A model generated the notes under the pieces. It saw nothing but the letters and a program-made list of their open reading frames with translations, was not told where the DNA came from and ran no database searches. 64,000 bases of DNA, from positions 172,682 to 236,681 of the forward strand of contig JAKSSP010000001.1 in NCBI GenBank assembly GCA_024403035.1, read 5' to 3'. A program made the position numbers and the translations under genes. Shown here piece after piece: positions 1 to 8,448 of the stretch (within the stretch, counting starts at the first letter, position 1; each line of letters starts with the position of its first letter). The stretch comes from Mogibacterium sp. Its GTDB lineage: Bacteria > Bacillota > Clostridia > Peptostreptococcales > Anaerovoracaceae.

Positions 1-1736
1 ATCTTTGCGATATCGTCATCCATGATGACCACATCCGCCGCCTCAATGGCTGCGTCAGATCCGAGAGAGCCCATGGCTATTCCCACGTCTGCGACTGAGA
101 GTACCGGAGCGTCGTTTATTCCGTCGCCTATGAACGCGAGTCTTCCCCGCTTCCTGTCGGCATCCTTTCCGCCCGACTTCTGTCTCAGCGCGTTGAGCAG
201 CTCCTCAACAGCGCTCACTTTGTCCTGAGGCAGAAGCTCCGCTCTATAATCGCTTATACCGAGTTCTTTCGCTACAGCCGCGGCTACCTTCCCGGAGTCG
301 CCTGTGAGCATGACGATTTTTTTAACACCTGCTTTCAGCATGCCTGATATGGCTTCTTTTACCCCTTCTTTAGGCATGTCGGCTACGATTATGGTGCCGA
401 TATATTTGCCGTTTCTTGCGACATAGCAGTTTGTGCCGCTGACGTCCGTGTCGACATCAGGGATCTTTATTCCTTCCGCTTCAAGAAAACCGCGGTTTCC
501 GACCGTTATCTGATCTTCACCGGCAGTGGCAGTGATTCCCTTGCCTGCTACGGTCTTTATGTCTTTGATCTTCGACTGGGCTATAGGATCGTCGCAGGCT
601 TCGATTATCGCTGCAGCGATAGGATGAGTGGATCCGCTCTCGGCAGCAGCGGCATATCTCACGATATCCCCGGCGTCATAGCCCTCCGCCGCTTCAACAG
701 CAGCCACCTTGAATCTTCCTTCTGTCAGGGTCCCGGTCTTGTCGGATACAACAGTATCAAGTTCGGAAAGAAGTTCCAGATAGTTGGAGCCTTTTATCAG
801 GACTCCGTGTCTCGATGCCGCGCCTATGCCTCCGAAGAATGCAAGCGGCACAGATATTACAAGAGCGCACGGGCACGAGATGACCAGGAAGGTGCATGCT
901 CTCAGCACCCACCCGCCTAACTCAGCAGCAAAATTGCCTGAGACAAGAGGCGGCACAAAAGCGAGTATCACTGCGGCTATTACGACAGCAGGAGTGTACC
1001 AGCGGGCGAATCTCGTGATGAAGTTTTCCGTGAGCGACTTCCTTGAAGACGCCTCTTCCACGAGCTCAAGTATCTGGGACACCGTGCAGTCGTCGAACTC
1101 CTTTTCCGCTCTTACCCTAAGCAGACTGTCACCGTTGATGCAGCCGGAAATGACCTGCTCGCCCTCGGCCACAGGCCTTGGCAGTGATTCGCCGGTAAGC
1201 GCTGATGTATTCACCAGTCCGCTTCCCTCTATGACGACTCCGTCAGTAGGCACTTTCTCTCCCGGCTTGATGACCAGGATGTCGCCCACTTCTATTTCGT
1301 CAGGTTCTATCACTTCGATCGATCCGTCCTCTGTCTGGCGGTTGGCAAAGTCAGCGGCCATACTCATCAGATCTGCTATGGAGCCTCTGGACTTGCCTAC
1401 TGCATAGCTCTGGAAGAACTCCCCCACCTGATAGAACAGCATTACCGCTACGGCCTCTCCGAATTCCTTGCAGCCGAATGCCCCGACCGTCGCAAGCGTC
1501 ATCAGGAAGCTCTCGTCAAAGAGCTGGCGGTTCTTTATGCCTATGAGACACTTGCGCACCACATCGTGGCTGGCTATGAAGTACGGCACAAGGTAGAGCA
1601 GCAGCTCCGTGACAGTTCCGCCCGGAGTGTCCGGGAAGAGGCCCGCGTGCTCCGAGATCATGAGGAGCACGAAAAGCATGAAGGATATGCCTATCTGCTG
1701 TAATTCTTTTTTCTGTTTCGGGGTGAATCTTTCCAT
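1..1736 (-). CDS. cadA: Heavy-metal-exporting P1B-type ATPase (Zn/Cd/Pb type), 3' end outside window
   Basis: Membrane pump that exports soft divalent metals at the cost of ATP. The translated frame begins MERFTPKQKK and shows the phosphorylation loop DKTGTLTEGRF, the membrane metal site SCPCALV (the CPC motif of zinc/cadmium/lead pumps), the TGES actuator loop and the hinge GDGINDAPVLS, in the normal order. No metal-binding HMA domain precedes the first membrane segment; that domain is encoded by the separate gene just upstream. The ATG overlaps the stop of that gene by one base (TAATG), implying translational coupling. The window edge removes only the last part of the protein. The CPC motif and the regulator suggest zinc or cadmium rather than copper, but the substrate is inferred. 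Confidence 0.93.
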   Translation of the reverse strand, partial: MERFTPKQKKELQQIGISFMLFVLLMISEHAGLFPDTPGGTVTELLLYLVPYFIASHDVVRKCLIGIKNRQLFDESFLMTLATVGAFGCKEFGEAVAVMLFYQVGEFFQSYAVGKSRGSIADLMSMAADFANRQTEDGSIEVIEPDEIEVGDILVIKPGEKVPTDGVVIEGSGLVNTSALTGESLPRPVAEGEQVISGCINGDSLLRVRAEKEFDDCTVSQILELVEEASSRKSLTENFITRFARWYTPAVVIAAVILAFVPPLVSGNFAAELGGWVLRACTFLVISCPCALVISVPLAFFGGIGAASRHGVLIKGSNYLELLSELDTVVSDKTGTLTEGRFKVAAVEAAEGYDAGDIVRYAAAAESGSTHPIAAAIIEACDDPIAQSKIKDIKTVAGKGITATAGEDQITVGNRGFLEAEGIKIPDVDTDVSGTNCYVARNGKYIGTIIVADMPKEGVKEAISGMLKAGVKKIVMLTGDSGKVAAAVAKELGISDYRAELLPQDKVSAVEELLNALRQKSGGKDADRKRGRLAFIGDGINDAPVLSVADVGIAMGSLGSDAAIEAADVVIMDDDIAK

Positions 1737-1957
1737 TATTTGAGTACTACCTGGCAGTCAGGCTCGACTTTCGCGATTTCCTTCACGGCTTTTTCAACTA
1801 CCTGATCGAAAACGGCATCATCCGCTTCGATCATCATCTTCTGTGTCATGAAGCTTACGGAAGCATCTGTGACTCCGTCGATTTTTTTGATTGCTTCTTC
1901 CATCTTAGCGGCGCAGTTTGCGCAGTCCAGGTCGATCAGTTTGAATTTCTTTTTCAT
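1736..1957 (-). CDS. Stand-alone HMA heavy-metal-binding domain protein
   Basis: A 73-residue protein of the HMA (ferredoxin-like, CopZ/MerP) fold. The motif DLDCANCAAKME carries the metal-binding CxxC pair at the usual place after the first strand, and the rest fits one full domain. The start chosen is the ATG preceded by AAAGGAG with an 8-base spacer; an ATG ten codons upstream lacks such a site. It sits between the ArsR-family regulator and the P1B ATPase and is coupled to the latter. I infer that it delivers metal to the pump or acts as its detached regulatory domain. It could also be a metallochaperone for other targets. Confidence 0.9.
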   Translation of the reverse strand: MKKKFKLIDLDCANCAAKMEEAIKKIDGVTDASVSFMTQKMMIEADDAVFDQVVEKAVKEIAKVEPDCQVVLK

Positions 1958-1976
1958 TTTGTGCTCCTTTGCTTGA

Positions 1977-2291
1977 TTATTCTTCAATGTGGTCCTTGCC
2001 CATCGCGATTATCGTCTTGACATGATCGTCATCGAGTGAGTAGTAAACAGCCTTGCCGGCCCTGCGGCTTTTTATGAGTTTCGCAGTCTTCAGCGCCTTG
2101 AGCTGGTGTGATACCGCCGACTGATTCATCTCTATATCTTCGCATATCTCGGTGACGTTCTTTTCGCCGTCGAAGAGATCGTATAGGATCTTTATCCTCG
2201 TCGAGTCCGCAAATGTCTTGAACAGGTCAGCCAGTTCCAGCAATTCTTCTTCACTCATGTCCTTTAGCATGTATTCGTTCTTTTTCGTCAT
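1977..2291 (-). CDS. ArsR/SmtB-family metal-sensing repressor
   Basis: Winged-helix repressor of about 104 residues. The recognition region is TEICEDIEMNQSAVSHQLKALKTAKL. The C-terminal helix carries a D-x-H-x10-H-x2-E pattern (in DDDHVKT...DHIEE), which matches the alpha-5 zinc/cobalt site of CzrA/SmtB sensors with Glu replacing the last His. No CxC arsenic or cadmium alpha-3 site is seen. The ATG used here follows GAGAGGAAAAGGG; a longer frame upstream would run through the operator. As first gene of the metal-efflux operon it most likely represses that operon and itself, releasing DNA when zinc or a similar metal binds. Confidence 0.93.
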   Translation of the reverse strand: MTKKNEYMLKDMSEEELLELADLFKTFADSTRIKILYDLFDGEKNVTEICEDIEMNQSAVSHQLKALKTAKLIKSRRAGKAVYYSLDDDHVKTIIAMGKDHIEE

Positions 2292-2319
2292 GCCCTTTTC
2301 CTCTCTTTGGTCATGAAAA

Positions 2320-2361
2320 AACATATGCTTATACATTCATATGAATATATTAGCATATGTT
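2320..2361 (-). promoter_or_regulatory. ArsR-family operator, 42-bp inverted repeat
   Basis: A nearly perfect palindrome centred on CATATG: the outer arms AACATATGC and GCATATGTT match exactly, and only two pairs mismatch in the whole element. It lies directly upstream of the repressor gene and covers the -10 box and start-site region of the operon promoter, which is where a SmtB/CzrA-type repressor would act. Confidence 0.85.
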
Positions 2362-2374
2362 CGTTATAAGTCAA
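2347..2374 (-). promoter_or_regulatory. Promoter of the metal-efflux operon
   Basis: Minus-strand TTGACT, 16-base spacer, TAATAT. The -10 box lies inside the operator palindrome, so repressor binding would block RNA polymerase. The transcript would have a leader of about 50 bases ahead of the regulator gene. Confidence 0.75.
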
Positions 2375-2399
2375 TCCTTTTTATTTATTTTTTGATCTA

Positions 2400-3506
2400 T
2401 CAGTCCCCGAATCCGTCCCAGACCGGGATTCCTGTATATATCTGCGCCTCTTCTTCGCCTCTGAGCACTCTCAGTGCTCCCGCAGCCATGGCCTCATGCT
2501 CTACTTCTCCGGGATAGAAATACACAGGGGCTATCCATCCGCAGCGTTCCGTTATGTAATCGCAGAGGTCATCGAATCTCAGCAGTCCGCCTCCGCAGAC
2601 TATCGCGTCTACCTTGCCGGACAGTACAACAGCCATTTCTCCTATGCTCTTGCAGATGTTGTAAAGCATGGCGTTCCACACGCGGACAGCCTTAGGGTCT
2701 CCTGCTTCGACCATATCATGCACCTTGTCCGAATTCGACGTTCCGAAGTGGCTCACAAAGCCTCCGGATCTTGTGCATGCGTCACCTATTGGGATATCAC
2801 TGAACGCTCCGTCTTTTCCGAAGTATTCGACAGCCAGCTGCGCCGGCAGCGCTCCTGTGCGGGTCGGTGTGAACGGTCCCTCCCCCCAGGCGTTGTTGGT
2901 GCCGTCTATCATGCGGCCCTTGCGGTGGGCCGATATTGACATTCCTCCGTCTATGTGGCAGACGATGAGATCGGCATCCTCATATCTCATGCCGTGCATG
3001 TCACAGTGCAGCCTGGCCGTGCCTTTGAGATTCAGTACATGCAGGCTGGATCCTCTGTATAGTCCGTCCATTCCCGTTATGCGGGCTTCATCTATGAACT
3101 CATCCACCTTTGGGCTGTCCACCATGAACGCGCGGCAGCCGTATTCGGCGGCAAGTTCTGCCGCCAGGGGTACGGCGAGGTTTGCCGGATGGTCTACTTT
3201 GGTGACCTGATTGGATATATCTTGTAAGAGCTTATCGTTAACTTCGTACGTCCCGCTGTTCACGCTGGCCGATGCGCCTCCGCGGCCGACTATGGCGTCG
3301 GCTTTGCTGAGGTCTATGCCGTTATCAGCAAGGAAATCGAGTATCATCTGCTTTCTGTAAGCGAGCTGATTGCTCACGCTGCCGAATTTTGCAAGCTCAG
3401 GCGCGTCATGGAAGACATTCTCTTCGCAGAGCTTGGTGTCATCCTCGAAATATGCCAGCTTGGTGGATGTCGATCCCGGATTTATGACAAATATCCTGTA
3501 GCTCAT
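2400..3506 (-). CDS. buk: Butyrate kinase
   Basis: Converts butyryl phosphate and ADP to butyrate and ATP (or the reverse); cytoplasmic, acetokinase/ASKHA fold. The N-terminus FVINPGSTSTKLAYFED is the phosphate-binding loop of this family; HIDGGMSISAHRKGRMID and CGGGLLR are the other nucleotide-binding segments. Length 368 is close to the usual 355-360. The ATG follows AAAGGAG-like AAAAAAGGAG with a 4-base spacer. The usual partner gene ptb (phosphotransbutyrylase) is not adjacent, so the acyl phosphate must come from elsewhere in the genome. A branched-chain or isobutyrate kinase activity cannot be excluded. Confidence 0.95.
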   Translation of the reverse strand: MSYRIFVINPGSTSTKLAYFEDDTKLCEENVFHDAPELAKFGSVSNQLAYRKQMILDFLADNGIDLSKADAIVGRGGASASVNSGTYEVNDKLLQDISNQVTKVDHPANLAVPLAAELAAEYGCRAFMVDSPKVDEFIDEARITGMDGLYRGSSLHVLNLKGTARLHCDMHGMRYEDADLIVCHIDGGMSISAHRKGRMIDGTNNAWGEGPFTPTRTGALPAQLAVEYFGKDGAFSDIPIGDACTRSGGFVSHFGTSNSDKVHDMVEAGDPKAVRVWNAMLYNICKSIGEMAVVLSGKVDAIVCGGGLLRFDDLCDYITERCGWIAPVYFYPGEVEHEAMAAGALRVLRGEEEAQIYTGIPVWDGFGD

Positions 3507-3546
3507 TCCGCTCCTTTTTTAGTACATTGAAATACACTTTTCCGGC

Positions 3547-3575
3547 TTGATAATCGAACGCATGTTCAGTATCAT
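3547..3575 (+). promoter_or_regulatory. Weak candidate promoter for the small plus-strand gene
   Basis: TTGATA, 17-base spacer, TATCAT, ending about 48 bases before the ATG. The -10 box is poor, so this is only a plausible site. Confidence 0.35.
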
Positions 3576-3622
3576 ATTGGTGCCGGGATGCCATTCAGAA
3601 TAACACAGATCGCTTTTATACC

Positions 3623-3892
3623 ATGAGGCAGGCAGTTGACGTACTGGCCGTCTTTGATATAGGCGCCATGTCTCCCCGCCCCATCAGGTTCAAGGTGGTA
3701 GATCATGGCATAAAGAAGACAGTCAGGATAACAGACATCTCAAATATAGAATGGCTCGGCGCAGGCGGCATGACACGTATCGTCTACGATTGTCTTACAG
3801 TGAATGAAGGCCGCCGTCTGCGGTACAAGCTCTTCTACTTCTACCACGAATGCCGCTGGGAGCTTGAGTGTTCTACAGATCGAAGATGCTGA
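3623..3892 (+). CDS. Small conserved-looking hypothetical protein, convergent with polC
   Basis: An 89-residue protein. The composition and strand-rich pattern (VDVLAVFDIGAMSPRPIRFKV, then IVYDCLTV...RLRYKLFYFY...CRWEL) look like a real folded protein and remind me of an unnamed small clostridial family with the layout 'xPIRFK ... IVYRC ... YELKY ... CRW'; I cannot name a domain. Translation starts at the ATG; no clear ribosome-binding site precedes it. An internal ATG at residue 16 (MSPRPIRF) is an alternative. Its last 20 bases overlap the end of polC on the opposite strand. Function unknown; perhaps a nucleic-acid-associated or regulatory protein, but nothing in the sequence proves it. Confidence 0.65.
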   Translation: MRQAVDVLAVFDIGAMSPRPIRFKVVDHGIKKTVRITDISNIEWLGAGGMTRIVYDCLTVNEGRRLRYKLFYFYHECRWELECSTDRRC

Positions 3893-6800
3893 TCTGCGCG
3901 GACTCAGGCAGGCCCGCGAACAATCCGTGACTCTTCAGATCCTCAATATTTGTGCCTGTAAGCCTTGTTCTTGCCCTGACATCGTCAATAGTACTGAACG
4001 GTCTTTCTTTAAACGCTGCAGTGAGCGACTCCGCGGCGGTATCTCCTATTCCGCTTACGGCGTTGAACGGCAGCATTATCTTTCCGTCAACAACGGAGAA
4101 CCTGCAGGCTTCGGCCTCTCCGAGTACCGGCTCCATAAACTCGCAGCCCCTGGATAAAGCCTCATACATTACCTCATATACGGTCATCTGTTCCTTCTGT
4201 TTTGCCGTAGCGGTATTGCCGAGCCTGTCTATTTCATCCATCTTAGCTTCAACGGCCGGGATCCCGCTGTTTATGATCTTGTCATCAAAGTTATCTACCT
4301 TGGACGTGAACCACGCTGCGTAGAAAGCCTCAGGATAGTTGACCTTGAACCATGCCATCCTTATGGACATCATGACATATGCCGCCGCGTGGGCGCGCGG
4401 GAACATATACTTCAGCGTTTCGCAGGACCATATATACCAGTCAGGAACACCGTGAGACTTCATCATCTCAAGCTGCTCTTCGCTAAGCACCCTGTTCTTA
4501 CGCACTATCTCCATGATCTTGAAGGCGTCTATATTAGACAGGCCCTTGCTGATCAGGAAGTTCATGATATCGTCACGGGATGATATGACTTCGTCTATCT
4601 TCGCCGTTTTGTTTCTGAGAAGATTCTGGGCGTTGTTGGTCCACACGTCCGTGCCGTGTGAGAAACCTGACATCTTGATGAGCTCGGAGACCGTAGTCGG
4701 ATGAATATCATCAAGCATCCCACGCGTGAAGTTTGTTCCGAACTCAGGGATAGCGTAGGTTCCGTGAGTGAATCTGTAGTTTTCGTTCTTTATATGCAGC
4801 TCATCCAACGACGTAAATATGCTGAGAGTACGCTTATCATCAAGAGAGATGCTCATAGGGTCCTCGCCCGTCATGACCTGAAGATGCCTTATGAGCTGCG
4901 GCACATCGTGTCCGAGGATGTCCAGTTTCAGAAGATTCTGGTCGATCTTATGATAATCGAAGTGCGTGGTTATGACATCGATATCACGCTTGTTGGCCGG
5001 CTTCTGGATCGGACAGAACTCATATATCTCATGATCGTCAGGAACGACTATGATGCCGCCCGGGTGCTGGCCGGTCGTCCTCTTGACGCCGGTGCAGCCT
5101 TTTACGAGATAATCCACGTCGTACTTGCTCGCGTTGATGTGATTGTCCTCAACATAGTGCTTGACGTATCCGAAGGCGGTCTTGTCAGCTATCGTAGCTA
5201 CCGTACCGGCCTTGAACACGTTTTTCTCTCCGAATATCTCGCCCACATATCTGTGCGCCACCGGCTGATACTCTCCGGCAAAGTTGAGGTCGATATCAGG
5301 TTCCTTGCTTCCGTCAAACCCCAGGAATGTGGCGAACGGAATGTTGAGGCCCTCTTTTTTCATATGTGCGCCGCATTCAGGACAAGCCTTGTCCGGCATA
5401 TCGTAGCCGACATCGTATTTGCCAGGCTCGTCAGACCACTCAAAGTGCTTGCACTCAGGGCAAATATAGTGCGGCGCCAAAGGATTGACCTCCGTGATGC
5501 CTGCCATAGTCGCGGCAAATGAAGATCCTACTGATCCCCTGGACCCTACAAGGTACCCGTCGTCATTTGACTTCTGCACCAGCATCTGTGCTGCGACATA
5601 CATGACCGCGTATCCGTTTTTGATGATCGAGCTCAGCTCGGTCTCCAGCCTCTCTTCGATCTCAGGCGGCATCGGATCTCCGTATATCTCCCTTGCCCTT
5701 TTGTAGCAGCTTTCTCTCAGCCGTTCTTCTGCCCCTTCGATCTTAGGCGGAAATTTGCCCTCGGGTACCGGGCGCACTTCCTCAACCATTTCGGCTATCT
5801 TATTCGTATTGGTGATGACGATCTCATCTGCCCTGTCTCCAAGATACGCGAACTCCTCCATCATCTCGTCCGTCGTTCTGAGATAGAGAGAATCGGACGG
5901 AGTGTCGTGGAAGCCTATGCCCGCCATGATGATGTTCCGGTATATGGAGGCGTCAGGAGTCGGATAATGCGAGTCAGTCGTGGCGACTGTAAGCTTTCCC
6001 AGTCTGTCTCCGCACTTTATTATCCTGAGATTGTTGTCGATCAGTTCCTGCTCGTCCTTAGCCAGACCGTCTTCTATCATGAAGCGGTTGTTTCCGAGAG
6101 GCTGTATCTCAAGATAATCATAGAACGACGCTATCCTGTCGAGCTCCTCATCGGGCGCTCCGGAAGCTACCGATCTGTACACCTCGCCTGCCTCGCATGC
6201 CGATCCGATAATAAGGCCCTCTCTGTGTGCCTGAAGCACTGAGCGCGGTATCCTCGGCCTGTGATAGAAATAATCGATGTGCGAGGTGCTGACCAGCTTG
6301 TATATATTTTTCAGTCCGGCCTGATTCTTCGCCAGGATTATTATGTGATAAGTGCGGTTCTTCTTTATATCGATGCTTCCGTCACTGTTGACAGCGTCTT
6401 CATCAGGATAAAGATATCCCTCGACTCCGTAAATGATCTTGATATTGCGGCCGCTCTTGGCCTGTTTGGCAGCTTCTTTGGCAGCGTCAGGGAAAGCCTG
6501 CACAACGCCGTGATCGGTTATAGCTACCGCCGGCTGGCCCCAGAATGCCGCCTTCTTCACTATGTCCGCCGCATCATTGAAGCCGTCGTTGTCACTCATC
6601 TTGGTATGGCAGTGAAGTTCGACTCTGTGAGGACCCGGATATGTATCCTCTTTCATCTTCTTCTCAACTTTTTTGAGCGAGGAAGCCATCATGAGGCTCT
6701 CATGCTCGAATGTGTCATATTCGATGCTTCCGCGGGCCCGGATCAGGTCGCCTTCAGAAAGGTTTTCCTGTATTTCCTTAAGCTTGTCGTCTGAAATAAA

Positions 6801-7373
6801 AGATTTTATACCAAAAGTCCTGGACAGGTTCGCTATCAGTATCGTTACAAGCACACGGCCGCTCTTGATAGGCTTCGAATCCATCTTGAAGATCTCGCCT
6901 TCTATGACGGCTTTGTCCTTGCTTCCGACAAAATCAGCAAGCTCGCTGAACGGAAGCGGGTCGCCTGAAAAATCATCTCCGAGAAGAACGTTCTCGCCCG
7001 CTCCGTTAGTGAACGCCGGTCTGTCCTTTTTGCTCTTTCTGTGACCCTCTCCGTAGCTGCCGCCGTTCCCGTTCGAATAAGCATTCTCCTGCGATACCGG
7101 TTTCTGAGGAATCATGACACCGGTATATGTGTAATTGACTCTGATCCTTTCAACGGAAGCTATCCTGGAAGCGATCCTCCTTTTCATCAGGTTCTCTGTT
7201 GTTTTCGGCATCACAAAATTGAGCTTGGCGTCTATGTCAAGCGCCACGCTCGTGCCTCCGTTTGCCTTGGATACCGCGACATTTGTAATCTCTATGTTTA
7301 TATCCTTGGCATCCTTGCCGCTTGCTTCCATTAGCTCGGCGGCAGTCAAAATGTCTTCAGAGATCTTTATCAT
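3873..7373 (-). CDS. polC: DNA polymerase III alpha subunit, PolC type, lacking the exonuclease domain
   Basis: Replicative DNA polymerase of low-GC Gram-positives. Order seen: short N-terminal domain, a Ser/Gly/Lys-rich linker (about residues 95-125), OB-fold (about 150-240), PHP domain (HCHTKMSDNDG, ITDHG), palm and fingers with SRGSVGSSFAATM, the four-cysteine zinc module (two CPEC motifs), PDIDLNF with catalytic aspartates, and the C-terminal tail. At about 1166 residues it is some 270 shorter than Bacillus PolC. The PHP segment runs straight from KIIYGVEGYLYPDED to TYHIIILAKNQAGL, where a DnaQ-like 3'-5' exonuclease of about 190 residues is normally inserted. The ATG 7 bases after the ispG stop is preferred over TTG codons upstream. 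Last gene of a long co-directional run. Confidence 0.95.
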   Translation of the reverse strand: MIKISEDILTAAELMEASGKDAKDINIEITNVAVSKANGGTSVALDIDAKLNFVMPKTTENLMKRRIASRIASVERIRVNYTYTGVMIPQKPVSQENAYSNGNGGSYGEGHRKSKKDRPAFTNGAGENVLLGDDFSGDPLPFSELADFVGSKDKAVIEGEIFKMDSKPIKSGRVLVTILIANLSRTFGIKSFISDDKLKEIQENLSEGDLIRARGSIEYDTFEHESLMMASSLKKVEKKMKEDTYPGPHRVELHCHTKMSDNDGFNDAADIVKKAAFWGQPAVAITDHGVVQAFPDAAKEAAKQAKSGRNIKIIYGVEGYLYPDEDAVNSDGSIDIKKNRTYHIIILAKNQAGLKNIYKLVSTSHIDYFYHRPRIPRSVLQAHREGLIIGSACEAGEVYRSVASGAPDEELDRIASFYDYLEIQPLGNNRFMIEDGLAKDEQELIDNNLRIIKCGDRLGKLTVATTDSHYPTPDASIYRNIIMAGIGFHDTPSDSLYLRTTDEMMEEFAYLGDRADEIVITNTNKIAEMVEEVRPVPEGKFPPKIEGAEERLRESCYKRAREIYGDPMPPEIEERLETELSSIIKNGYAVMYVAAQMLVQKSNDDGYLVGSRGSVGSSFAATMAGITEVNPLAPHYICPECKHFEWSDEPGKYDVGYDMPDKACPECGAHMKKEGLNIPFATFLGFDGSKEPDIDLNFAGEYQPVAHRYVGEIFGEKNVFKAGTVATIADKTAFGYVKHYVEDNHINASKYDVDYLVKGCTGVKRTTGQHPGGIIVVPDDHEIYEFCPIQKPANKRDIDVITTHFDYHKIDQNLLKLDILGHDVPQLIRHLQVMTGEDPMSISLDDKRTLSIFTSLDELHIKNENYRFTHGTYAIPEFGTNFTRGMLDDIHPTTVSELIKMSGFSHGTDVWTNNAQNLLRNKTAKIDEVISSRDDIMNFLISKGLSNIDAFKIMEIVRKNRVLSEEQLEMMKSHGVPDWYIWSCETLKYMFPRAHAAAYVMMSIRMAWFKVNYPEAFYAAWFTSKVDNFDDKIINSGIPAVEAKMDEIDRLGNTATAKQKEQMTVYEVMYEALSRGCEFMEPVLGEAEACRFSVVDGKIMLPFNAVSGIGDTAAESLTAAFKERPFSTIDDVRARTRLTGTNIEDLKSHGLFAGLPESAQISIFDL

Positions 7374-7380
7374 TGACCGT

Positions 7381-8448
7381 TTATAAGTTATCTCCCTCAA
7401 CAAGCTCTATGAGCCTGTCGATAAGTCTGTCTTCCGGGACTTTTTCGATTATTTCCCCGTGGCTGAACACAAGGCCCTCGCCCTTTCCGCCGGCTATGCC
7501 GTAGTCTGCTTCCCTGCTCTCGCCCGGGCCATTCACAGCGCAGCCCATCACAGCGATCTTAAGAGGTCTCAGGCCCGCCTCAGCGCGCTTTGCCGCTATA
7601 GGCATGAGTCTGTCCTCGGCTTCATTCGCGAGTCCTATGAGATCTATCTCCGTCCTTCCGCATGTAGGGCACGACACAACGTCTATCGCCTTTTCCCGCA
7701 GTCCGGTGGTCTCAAGGATGCGTCTTGCCAGCATCACCTCTTTTACAGGATCGTCAGTAAGAGAAACACGCATGGTATCTCCTATGCCCGCAAGAAGAAG
7801 CGCGCCAATGCCTATGGCGGACTTAAGTTCTCCGTTCTTCGGAGTGCCGGACTCCGTGATACCAATGTGTATCGCCGCATCTGTGAGTTCCTTCAGTTTA
7901 AGATGAGCGTCATAATTCATCCTTACATTGGAAGACTTGATGGAAACGACAAGCTTGTCGTAACCGAGGTCTTCGATGTACTTCACCATGCCCGCTCCGC
8001 TTTCGGCCAGAGCGTCAGCCGTGACTCCGCCGTACTTCTCTATGAGATCCTTCTGGAGCGAACCGGAATTCACGCCCACGCGGATAGGGATATCATGTTC
8101 TCTCGCCTTGTCAACGACAGCCTTTACCCTGTCCACGCTGCCGATATTACCCGGGTTGATCCTTATCTTGTCAGCGCCCTGCTCAATGGCAGCCAGAGCC
8201 AGCCTGTAGTCGAAATGTATATCAGCGACAAGCGGCACGCGGACCAGCTTTTTGGCCCGGCCGAAAGATTCCGCCGCTTCCATGTCGGGAATGGCGCACC
8301 TTACGATCTGGCAGCCCGCGTCAGCGAGTTCCTCTATCTGTCTGACCAGCGCGTCCGTATCCCTGGTATCGACATTCGTCATCGACTGTATGGATACCGG
8401 AGCGCCTCCGCCTATTTGTATATCACCGCAAAAAACTTTTCTTGTCAT
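7381..8448 (-). CDS. ispG: (E)-4-hydroxy-3-methylbut-2-enyl-diphosphate synthase
   Basis: Iron-sulfur enzyme of the MEP isoprenoid pathway that reductively converts methylerythritol cyclodiphosphate to HMBPP. The N-terminal TIM barrel contains the family start VSIQSMTNVDTRD and the GNIGS segment; the C-terminal half has VSCPTCGRTEIDL and the later MGCAVNGPGESREADYG, giving the three [4Fe-4S] cysteines. Length 355 is typical for the bacterial two-domain form. The ATG overlaps the rseP stop (ATGA), so translation is coupled. With uppS in the same run, this places isoprenoid precursor and undecaprenyl carrier synthesis side by side. Confidence 0.97.
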   Translation of the reverse strand: MTRKVFCGDIQIGGGAPVSIQSMTNVDTRDTDALVRQIEELADAGCQIVRCAIPDMEAAESFGRAKKLVRVPLVADIHFDYRLALAAIEQGADKIRINPGNIGSVDRVKAVVDKAREHDIPIRVGVNSGSLQKDLIEKYGGVTADALAESGAGMVKYIEDLGYDKLVVSIKSSNVRMNYDAHLKLKELTDAAIHIGITESGTPKNGELKSAIGIGALLLAGIGDTMRVSLTDDPVKEVMLARRILETTGLREKAIDVVSCPTCGRTEIDLIGLANEAEDRLMPIAAKRAEAGLRPLKIAVMGCAVNGPGESREADYGIAGGKGEGLVFSHGEIIEKVPEDRLIDRLIELVEGDNL

